A stretch of 64,000 bases of DNA from Saprospira grandis. GTDB taxonomy: Bacteria; Bacteroidota; Bacteroidia; Chitinophagales; Saprospiraceae. The position numbers and the translations under genes were made by a program. The stretch lies in the NCBI RefSeq assembly GCF_027594745.1, contig NZ_CP110854.1:2522501-2586500 (forward strand). The letters run 5' to 3'. This document shows positions 58,467 through 64,000 of this stretch, in pieces. Numbering within the stretch: position 1 is the stretch's first letter; every line of letters begins with the position of its first letter. Below the pieces are notes generated by a model, which saw only the letters and a list, made by a program, of their open reading frames with translations, was not told where the DNA came from and made no database searches.

Positions 58467-59381
58467 CTAAGCCTTGTTTTCATTTTCTGGCCAGCCTATA
58501 ATTCGCTGCGTCGGATAGGCCCATTCTATATCCTCCGCTTTGGCAAAGGCCAGTAGGATGCTTTCCCAAATTTGCTCCGCCGATCCTCTTCTTTGCTTGG
58601 GTGGACAAAGATAGCGCAAGGAAAAACGTATCCCTTCTCGCTCTACAGAGGTATAGACAATGGGCGTGAGTTTGTTGTAGTAGATCAGGTATTCTCCGCT
58701 CATGTTGCGCAGGTTCTCTCTAGCTTGCTCGTAGTAGGTGGGCGCTTTTTGGTTAAGGATCTCTGTCAAAATAGATTTGGCTTTGGCCCAATTGCTATCA
58801 AAGGTGATGTCTAGCTCTAGTTCGTTCCAAATAAAGTCTAAGGTCGCATTGTAGTTGGCAATGTCGGTATTAAAAACACGCATATTCGGAATAGACAACA
58901 GCCGGCCCGTGCTTTGGTCGCTATGTACCCAGTTGCCCAATTCTAACATGACAAAGTCAAAGAGCTTGATGTCAATGACATCTCCCGTTTTATCGCCTAC
59001 TTGTATGCGGTCGCCCACCTTAAAGGGTTTGCGCAAGACAATGTAGTACCAACCCGCCATGTTTACTATGGGGTCCCTAAAGGCAATGGCCAATCCCGCC
59101 GATAATAGGCCCAAAAAGGTGGCAAAGGACTCAAATTGGTTGGACCACAAAAAGGCTAAGGAGAGCAATGAAACTCCATTAATGATATAAGATATGCCTT
59201 TGTTCCAGTTGTATCGAGCCACGGGGTTCCCCTTCAACCGCCTAGCCACCGAGTTCTTGAGCAGCCGCTTGAGCAAACTAAAAAAGATCCATAAAACAAC
59301 AGATAAGGCTAGCTTGATCTGCCAGTCGTTCCAGTCTTGCCCCAAGTACTGCTTCCAGTATATTAGTATCTGCTCAAACAT
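58467..59381 (-). CDS. MscS-type mechanosensitive channel
   Basis: This 304-residue channel has three predicted membrane segments (IKLALSVVLWIFFSLL; GISYIINGVSLLSLAFLW; ATFLGLLSAGLAIAFRDPIVNMAGWYYIVLRKPFKVGD). The third carries the pore helix with its Gly/Ala pattern (GLLSAGLAIAFRDP). The cytoplasmic MscS beta domain follows (IQVGDKTGDVIDIKLFDFVMLELG) and the alpha-beta domain to the end. It releases solutes on hypo-osmotic shock. It is short, like the MscS core. It is followed by the rlpA-like gene's terminator. Confidence 0.9.
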   Translation of the reverse strand: MFEQILIYWKQYLGQDWNDWQIKLALSVVLWIFFSLLKRLLKNSVARRLKGNPVARYNWNKGISYIINGVSLLSLAFLWSNQFESFATFLGLLSAGLAIAFRDPIVNMAGWYYIVLRKPFKVGDRIQVGDKTGDVIDIKLFDFVMLELGNWVHSDQSTGRLLSIPNMRVFNTDIANYNATLDFIWNELELDITFDSNWAKAKSILTEILNQKAPTYYEQARENLRNMSGEYLIYYNKLTPIVYTSVEREGIRFSLRYLCPPKQRRGSAEQIWESILLAFAKAEDIEWAYPTQRIIGWPENENKA

Positions 59382-59393
59382 AGTTCTAAAATC

Positions 59394-59422
59394 AAAAAAA
59401 GGCAGCCAAAGCCGCCTTTTAT
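59394..59422 (-). terminator. Terminator after the RlpA-like gene
   Basis: On the minus strand GGCGGC-TTTG-GCTGCC (one G-U pair) followed by seven T. Confidence 0.75.
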
Positions 59423-59441
59423 TAGATGATATAAGGTATTC

Positions 59442-60272
59442 CTATTTGTCCAATTTATCCAACTCAACAACAAAGGCCCCTTTCAATTTGTACTTTTTCT
59501 GCAAGTTTTTCCGATAGCTTTCGGCCTCGGCCTTAGTGAAAAATGGCCCCATGATAATCTTGTAGTAGGGCTTGCCATTCAACTCATCAGCATAGACCAA
59601 TGCGCCCTTAAACCAGTTTTTTTGCAAAACAGCTACTTGCTGTACCACCGATTCATAGTCGCTATATCCCGCTACCTGTACGCCAAAACCCTTGGGCTCC
59701 AACTTGAGGACCTGCATTTTGTATAGCCCCCCTTTGTCTAGGGCAGAAGCTTCTTTAATGATGTTCAACCCATCGGCCTTTGTGCTTTTTACCGCTGGCT
59801 TAGAGGCTGGCGCTACTTGCCTTGGAGCCGTCTTTGGGGCCGCTTTAGCCACCGCTTTGGGCGCCTCCGCTTCCTTTTTAGCCACTCTGGGACTAGGCTG
59901 CTGTGCACTCACTACTTCCACTTTTACCTTGGCCTGACCATCGGCCAATAAACCAATCTCTGCCGCCGCTGCTCTCGATAAAGAAACAATCTGTCCAGCA
60001 ATATAAGGCCCACGGTCAATAATCCGAACCGTTACCGATTTCTTGTTGCCCGCATGCGTCACCCGAATCATGCTCCCACAAGGCAAGGTCTTATGCGCCG
60101 CCGTCAACTGGGTCTTGTCATAGGTCTCCCCACTACAAGCCGTCCTGCGCCCATGAAAACTGTCGTCGTAAAAGGTCGCAATCCCTACTTCTGCAGGCGG
60201 TAAATCATTATTGTTGGCCGAGGCCCATTGTAAGCTGAATGTCAGCAAAAAGATAAAGAGGATTTGTTTCAT
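59442..60272 (-). CDS. RlpA-like septal ring lytic transglycosylase with SPOR domain
   Basis: This 276-residue exported protein has a signal peptide (LFIFLLTFSLQWASA), a double-psi beta-barrel RlpA domain (about 25-125: VGIATFYDDSFHGRRTACSGETYDKTQLTAAHKTLPCGSMIRVTHAG, RIIDRGPYIAGQIVSLSRAAAAEIG), an Ala/Lys/Pro linker, and a C-terminal SPOR domain (about 195-276: GFGVQVAGYSDYESVVQQVAVLQKN, YYKIIMGPFFTKAEAESYRKNL). RlpA cuts peptide-free peptidoglycan strands during separation of cells, and SPOR targets these to the septum. In a filamentous glider it may affect cell or filament separation. Confidence 0.9.
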   Translation of the reverse strand: MKQILFIFLLTFSLQWASANNNDLPPAEVGIATFYDDSFHGRRTACSGETYDKTQLTAAHKTLPCGSMIRVTHAGNKKSVTVRIIDRGPYIAGQIVSLSRAAAAEIGLLADGQAKVKVEVVSAQQPSPRVAKKEAEAPKAVAKAAPKTAPRQVAPASKPAVKSTKADGLNIIKEASALDKGGLYKMQVLKLEPKGFGVQVAGYSDYESVVQQVAVLQKNWFKGALVYADELNGKPYYKIIMGPFFTKAEAESYRKNLQKKYKLKGAFVVELDKLDK

Positions 60273-60362
60273 AACGATTTCTATTTGTTAGAAAAACAAT
60301 ATACAAGTTCAACCCTAATTGACCCAATATTTTAGCAAAGGATTTTTTTCCCCCTATGTTTT

Positions 60363-60480
60363 GGGGCCTCCTGCCTTCGGCAGGCGCTACGCTTCAGGGC
60401 TCGCAGGTCTGCTCGGCCCTGCAGCCGCCTCTGGCGGCCTTGGTCTGCGGCTTCGCCGCCCCCTTTCGCATCGCTAGGCC
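60363..60480 (-). repeat. R19: structured GC-rich intergenic element, subtype A
   Basis: Sense strand is minus. Hairpin 1 GGCGGC-GAA-GCCGC, hairpin 2 GCCGCC-AGA-GGCGGC, last hairpin CCTGCC-GAA-GGCAGG, closing stem GGCCT/AGGCC. Between divergent genes; the sequence just after it (GCTCAAC, then CCGCTTCGGC) also follows R13. Confidence 0.87.
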
Positions 60481-60565
60481 GCTCAACTGTTGTGCTGCTC
60501 TTGGCTTTCCGCTTCGGCACTAAATGTAGCTCTTTCTACGGTCTAGGGGCAGAGGCTTAGGTAAT

Positions 60566-60584
60566 TTGTTAGACTTTTGTTAAA
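60566..60584 (+). repeat. Leader motif shared with 41172-41190
   Basis: TTGTTAGACTTTTGTTAAA, differing at one base from the copy beside R13. It lies 85 bases after R19 and 26-30 bases before the tandem array. Confidence 0.6.
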
Positions 60585-60610
60585 GTGCAGACTAACTGAA
60601 CTTAACAAAA

Positions 60611-60946
60611 AACCTCCATGAGCTAACTTTTTGCTAGCTCGAGCTAGGTTTTCATTAGCTCGACCTAACTTCTTGCTTACTCGAGCTAGCTCCTCATTAG
60701 CTCGACCTAACTTTTTGTTTGCTCGAGCTAGGCGCTCACTAGCTCGACCTAACTTCCTACTTGCTCGAGCTAGCTCCTCATTAGCTCCACCTAACTTTCG
60801 ACTTGCTCGAGCTAGGTTTTCATTAGCTCCACCTAACTTTCGACTAGCTCGACCTAGGTTTTCATTAGCTCGACCTAACTTTATGCTTGCTCAAGCTAGC
60901 TCCTCATTAGCTCAACCTAACTTTCGGCTAGCTCCATTTAGCGGAA
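60611..60946. repeat. 42-bp tandem repeat array, 7 full copies plus one partial
   Basis: Copies begin at 60653, 60695, 60737, 60779, 60821, 60863 and 60905, with a degenerate copy before them (60611-60652). Each unit is made of two similar 21-bp halves: CATTAGCTCGACCTAACTT and TGCTTGCTCGAGCTAGCTCCT-like. The halves share GCTCGA and CTA. The copies differ at 1-8 positions. A frame stays open through the array (42 is a multiple of three) with no stop in that frame, starting at a TTG; I do not call it a gene. The AGTTAGGTC motif on the minus strand recurs in the 21-bp repeats at 41226. Confidence 0.92.
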
Positions 60947-61060
60947 GAGTTACTTTTTTTAGAAAAAGTCCGACTAAAGAGGTAACAATAATGCAGTTTT
61001 CGCCATAAACAGCATATAGACAAAGTTCTAACTAAAAAAACTACAAAAAAACAGATCGAT

Positions 61061-61549
61061 ATGGCGAATTTAAATCTCAATCGGATCTCCAGAGTACTAA
61101 CAGATCAGGAGATGCAAGACCTAAAACAACAGCTCGACAACTGTCAACAAATCCTTTCTTTTTTAACAGAGCTAGACAGCAAAGAGCGGAAAATGCTCAA
61201 GCGGATCAATTTGGACCATCATCATTTTGTACAAGAGACGCTAGCCGTCATGAATTATGTAGATTTGCCTTTGCCGCCTCATATTGGCGCCGATGAAATT
61301 GCGAAAGATTTGGCTCTATATGAGCAGTTGCAGCAGCTCATTATTCAGGTAGAGCAGTTATTGAAGCGCTTAAAGGATAGTGCCGCCTTAGTGGGCAGTG
61401 AGGCCTATGGCCAAAGTAGTTTGGTTTATCACTTACTGGCTGCCTTGGCCAATAGTAGTTTGCCCGGTTATGCTACTGCCTATGAACGGCTACAAGTTTG
61501 TTTTAAAAAGTATGGCCGCAAAAGTGATCAGCAACAAACAGAAGAATAG
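61061..61549 (+). CDS. Helical protein of unknown function
   Basis: This 162-residue cytoplasmic protein is mostly alpha-helical and amphipathic (MQDLKQQLDNCQQILSFLTELDSKERKMLKRIN; LYEQLQQLIIQVEQLLKRLKDSAALVG). It has a short hydrophobic segment (VYHLLAALANSSLPGYATAY) but no clear membrane span. It recalls a four-helix bundle. It follows the tandem repeat array and ends 90 bases before the next gene. I do not recognise a family. Confidence 0.65.
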   Translation: MANLNLNRISRVLTDQEMQDLKQQLDNCQQILSFLTELDSKERKMLKRINLDHHHFVQETLAVMNYVDLPLPPHIGADEIAKDLALYEQLQQLIIQVEQLLKRLKDSAALVGSEAYGQSSLVYHLLAALANSSLPGYATAYERLQVCFKKYGRKSDQQQTEE

Positions 61550-61638
61550 AAGAGCATTTCTTTTCAGCAAGCTTGTCCTGACTACCTACCACTTGATCAA
61601 CCTATTCCCTTAGAATAGCCTTTTAACTCCCTCCAGCA

Positions 61639-62136
61639 ATGAATAACTACCTTTTAATTCTATTTTTCTTGCTCTCTTTTAGTTGGCTAGCTCAGGCGCA
61701 GCAGGATAGTACAAGGAGCTTGTTTATATATTATCCTCCTATGCCTGGATACAGAGGTACCTCTATTTATATTGATTTCAATCTAGAGGAAGAGGGGCTA
61801 AAATATAACTCAGAAGAACGCTGGGAACAGATAAAACAACAGCCACTTTTTTACGTATTCTTTATCAAAGAGAATAACTCCAATGATTCTATTTATCGAG
61901 TTTATAATATTATTCCGACCTGTGAGGAGGAAAGCAGTTGTAAAGACTGTAATAGTTTTGGCAACTCTTTAGCCAGAGTATTGGCCGATAAGAAGTTTTA
62001 TTTTGAATTTCAATGGACTTCGGAAAAAGAGAAGAAAAACTATATCTATGAGTATGGAGATGATTTTTCAGACTTTATCTTTAAACTTAAGCTGTCTGAG
62101 GAGCTGCCCTGGCCTTTTCGTCCAGAAAAGGAGTGA
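61639..62136 (+). CDS. Small secreted protein of unknown function
   Basis: This 165-residue protein has a signal peptide (LLILFFLLSFSWLAQAQ, cleaved before QDSTRS). The mature part is acidic, rich in Tyr, Phe and Glu, and has a Cys cluster (CEEESSCKDCNSFG). Not recognised. It precedes the next gene by 26 bases on the same strand and probably forms a unit with it. Confidence 0.6.
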   Translation: MNNYLLILFFLLSFSWLAQAQQDSTRSLFIYYPPMPGYRGTSIYIDFNLEEEGLKYNSEERWEQIKQQPLFYVFFIKENNSNDSIYRVYNIIPTCEEESSCKDCNSFGNSLARVLADKKFYFEFQWTSEKEKKNYIYEYGDDFSDFIFKLKLSEELPWPFRPEKE

Positions 62137-62162
62137 TGGCAGCATAATATCAAACAAACAAT

Positions 62163-62705
62163 ATGTCCTCAACTAAAAAACCATTCAAAATCATTAACAA
62201 GCTCCTTGATTGGGTGTATAACATCTACTCTTTCCTTACAATAGCCGTAATAGTAATCGCTATTGTAGCGGCTCTGCTTTTCTTTTTATTGGGCCGTTGG
62301 GATTATCTAATCAGTAGGGAGGATTGTGAACAGTTGGTGATTAACAAAATTCATTTTAAGGGGATGCTCTTAGCTAAAAAAGAGGGGTATCCCACTACTC
62401 ATTTTATAGTTATAGACTCCTTTGGGACGCCTAAACAACTACCTCTACCTGGTGCATCTTGGAAGCTTTGGGTAAAGGCCCAAAAGGGAGACCTAATCAT
62501 TAAGGAGGCCTGGAGCGATGAAATTATATTAGTTCAAGAGGGCCAAAGGGAGGCTTTTCCTTATCCGAATACTCCAGGGCACTTTAGTTATCAACTCTAT
62601 GAATATGGCTTTTTTGATTTGGCAGATACGGCTTATTATTTCTGCTTAGTTAATGATAAAGCCAAAAGTAGTCGGGATATGAAGTTGTATGATATTGATT
62701 ATTAG
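62163..62705 (+). CDS. Small membrane protein of unknown function
   Basis: This 180-residue protein has one membrane segment near the start (SFLTIAVIVIAIVAALLFFLL, residues about 20-42) and a soluble part with beta strands (FIVIDSFGTPKQLPLPGASWKLWVKAQKGDLIIKE). Not recognised. Low GC relative to neighbours and poor resemblance to known families hint at a lineage-specific pair with the secreted protein before it. Confidence 0.6.
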   Translation: MSSTKKPFKIINKLLDWVYNIYSFLTIAVIVIAIVAALLFFLLGRWDYLISREDCEQLVINKIHFKGMLLAKKEGYPTTHFIVIDSFGTPKQLPLPGASWKLWVKAQKGDLIIKEAWSDEIILVQEGQREAFPYPNTPGHFSYQLYEYGFFDLADTAYYFCLVNDKAKSSRDMKLYDIDY

Positions 62706-62769
62706 AAGCTGAGGCCCGTAGGGCCGAAGGCCATGCAGGCTTTGTTGGCCCCCAAGGCCAACAAGGCCT

Positions 62770-62827
62770 GCCCCCAGGCGGAGGCGGCTTTGCCGCAGCC
62801 CCTTGCCTGAAATGCAATATATTGAGG
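62770..62827 (+). repeat. 58-bp direct repeat, first copy
   Basis: Identical over 58 bases to 62882-62939 (spacing 112 bp). The unit contains CCCCCAGGCGGAGG, GGCGGC-TTT-GCCGC and TGAAATGCAATATATTGAGG. Confidence 0.9.
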
Positions 62828-62881
62828 CCTTTAATGTTTCAGGCTCTGAATCAAAGAGGCCGAAGTCGTAGGCTGCAATAG

Positions 62882-62939
62882 GCCCCCAGGCGGAGGCGGC
62901 TTTGCCGCAGCCCCTTGCCTGAAATGCAATATATTGAGG
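62882..62939 (+). repeat. 58-bp direct repeat, second copy
   Basis: Exact copy of 62770-62827. It shows a recent local duplication. Confidence 0.9.
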
Positions 62940-63058
62940 GCTAATTTTAGCTAAAGCGCAAAGAAAAAAGTGGCCAGCCGCCTACCGCCGGCCGGGTCCA
63001 ATCAGCCCAAAGGGCTGTCTAAACAAAATGCCATTTTTAAGGCGGCGAAGCCGCCGCA

Positions 63059-63179
63059 GGCTGAGGGATGGACAGCAGGGCCGCCGAAGGCGGCAGACCC
63101 AGCGGGCGCAGCCCGCGCAGGGCCGAGCGATCAGCGAGCTGCGAAACAGCCCGACCCGAGCGAAGCGAGGGGCAGCCCC
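63059..63179 (+). repeat. R20: structured GC-rich intergenic element, subtype B
   Basis: Starts GGCTGAGGGATGGACAGCAG and ends GGGGCAGCCCC. Hairpin 1 GCCGCC-GAA-GGCGGC, hairpin 2 GCGGGC-GCA-GCCCGC, constant block GAGCGATCAGCGAGC. Closing stem GGCTG/CAGCC. Between the membrane protein gene and gldN. Confidence 0.87.
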
Positions 63180-63295
63180 AAATAAAAAATAAAAAATAAA
63201 AATATTTTGCCCCAAAGGCTAACCTTTGAAAAGAGGGGGCATAAAGAGACAAAAGCAGCCAAACGGCGCTTCTACCATCTTAAAAAAATAGCCTT

Positions 63296-64000
63296 ATGAA
63301 TACGATCCGCCTTTATCTTAGCCTTGCCCTTATCTTTGTTTTGGCCCAAAATAATTTTGCTCAAGAAGCCAGCCTGCCCCAAGATGACATTTACCAGAAA
63401 ACATGGGGAGAACGGCCAGTGATCCACCGGCCCCAGCTGCAAGAAAGAGATGTACTTTGGGAAAAACGCATCTGGAGAGAAATTGAATTGGGCGAACTGC
63501 AAAACCAGCATTTTGCCAATGAAAATCGCCCCCTGATTGAACTACTCACCCAGGCCCTAGAAGACAAAAAACTCAGCGTTTATAATGAGGATTTTTCTAG
63601 CCGAATGGATTATGAAGAGGCCATGGGCTATGTCTACCAAACCGATACCTTTTTTGTCATGGACCTAGACGGCGGCTGTATGGGCGATAATTGGGAGGTG
63701 GTCAAAACTCGGATCAACCCCAAAGATGTAACCCGCTTCCGTATTAAAGAGGTGGCCTATGTAGACAAAAAAGATGGCCAACTCAAAACCCAAATTCTAG
63801 GCATTGCCCCCATCCGCAATATTTATGACGACAATGGCAACTTTTTGATGGCCACCCCTATGTTTTGGTTCCATTTTGACGAGCTGCGCCCCATCTTGGG
63901 CCAAGAACAAGCCCCCAACCGCTTTCAGGATGCAGGACAGTTGTCTTGGGCTGACGTTTTTGAAGCCCGCCAGTTTTCTAGCTATATCACTAAGGAAAGC
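63296..64000 (+). CDS. gldN: Gliding motility/type IX secretion protein GldN, partial
   Basis: An open frame of 235 codons starts at ATG 63296 and runs off the right edge. It has a signal peptide (LYLSLALIFVLAQNNFAQ), then ERDVLWEKRIWREIELGELQNQHFANENRPLIELL, ILGIAPIRNIYDDNGNFLMATPMFWFHFDELRPIL and LSWADVFEARQFSSYITKES. These are the GldN/PorN blocks. GldN is part of the type IX secretion core ring with GldK, GldL and GldM. It should be near full length. The genes expected before it (gldKLM) are not next to it here: an unknown membrane protein gene and R20 precede it. Confidence 0.88.
   Translation, partial: MNTIRLYLSLALIFVLAQNNFAQEASLPQDDIYQKTWGERPVIHRPQLQERDVLWEKRIWREIELGELQNQHFANENRPLIELLTQALEDKKLSVYNEDFSSRMDYEEAMGYVYQTDTFFVMDLDGGCMGDNWEVVKTRINPKDVTRFRIKEVAYVDKKDGQLKTQILGIAPIRNIYDDNGNFLMATPMFWFHFDELRPILGQEQAPNRFQDAGQLSWADVFEARQFSSYITKES

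Larger units (their letters stand above)
62706..63058. other. Gap with hairpin and direct repeats
   Basis: Holds a hairpin CAGGCTTTGTTGGCC-CCCAA-GGCCAACAAGGCCTG (62736-62770), a 58-bp direct repeat (62770-62827 and 62882-62939), and GGCGGC-GAA-GCCGCC leading into R20. I see no gene. Confidence 0.7.

Noticed and set aside
60611..60946. The 42-bp array as a CRISPR
   Set aside because: No unique spacers between conserved repeats and no cas genes; the units are contiguous.
60631..61008. TTG-started frame of 125 codons through the 42-bp array
   Set aside because: 42 is a multiple of three so one frame stays open; no ribosome-binding context, no family, and variation is not codon-like. Kept as a repeat.
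389..63179. The R elements as insertion sequences or MITEs
   Set aside because: No transposase, no consistent terminal inverted repeat with target duplication visible, and paired changes in several stems. A mobile origin is not ruled out.
1..64000. tRNA or rRNA genes
   Set aside because: I looked for cloverleaf-like and rRNA-like conserved blocks and found none. A covariance search would be needed to exclude a divergent one.

Overview
The window looks like chromosomal DNA of a gliding, filamentous member of the Bacteroidota, most likely of the family Saprospiraceae (a Saprospira-like organism). The evidence is the type IX secretion genes (GldN, PorP/SprF and a PorD/DUF4835-like protein), secreted proteins with type A and type B (CHU_C) type IX sorting domains, a Bacteroidota-type RNA polymerase omega subunit, and several TAnnTTTG promoter boxes. 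The genus is my inference; no 16S gene is present. I saw no tRNA, rRNA, IS element, integrase or CRISPR array.

Layout. 1-13.5 kb: a truncated WYL-like gene, trhO, a small barrel protein, an FKBP lipoprotein, pyk, upp, a SUKH-like protein, two envelope proteins, rpsO, pnp and an M1 peptidase. 13.8-20.4 kb: two large type IX substrates flanking a small heat-shock protein. 20.7-31 kb: a secreted helical-repeat protein, a DUF3127 protein with an SSB-like tail, pdhB, a lipocalin-like lipoprotein, the conserved block DUF4835-coaBC-rpoZ-bamD, and a cystathionine beta-synthase. 31-44 kb: a sugar transferase, a lipoprotein, an oxidoreductase, a PorP/SprF plus 1560-residue type B substrate pair, a 1-kb non-coding interval full of repeats, a barrel protein, a helix-hairpin-helix protein and a glycosyltransferase. 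44.4-54.1 kb: RNase G, a 31-residue ribosomal-type protein, a TPR protein, HU, rnhB, ruvB, a Toprim-like/AAA ATPase pair, xth and asd. 54.5-64 kb: a short mutase subunit, a VWA protein, an injection-particle-type LysM protein, MscS, RlpA, a 42-bp tandem repeat array, three unknown genes and the start of gldN.

The strongest unexplained signal is a family of 20 GC-rich intergenic elements of about 105-165 bp (R1-R20), on average one per 3.2 kb. They share constant blocks, but their stems change sequence with pairing kept. In all 20 copies the second hairpin is still paired although it uses about a dozen different sequences, including A/T-rich ones. The outer closing stem also co-varies between three subtypes (GGCCT/AGGCC, GGCTG/CAGCC, GGCCC/GGGCC). 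This looks like a dispersed, structurally constrained RNA or DNA element. Two loci additionally carry short tandem repeats of about 21 bp next to an element.

Two further points. A probable anti-phage pair (AAA ATPase plus Toprim/DUF4276-like protein) sits between the repair genes xth and ruvB. An orphan LysM protein of the contractile-injection type is notable because Saprospira makes tail-like rhapidosomes.
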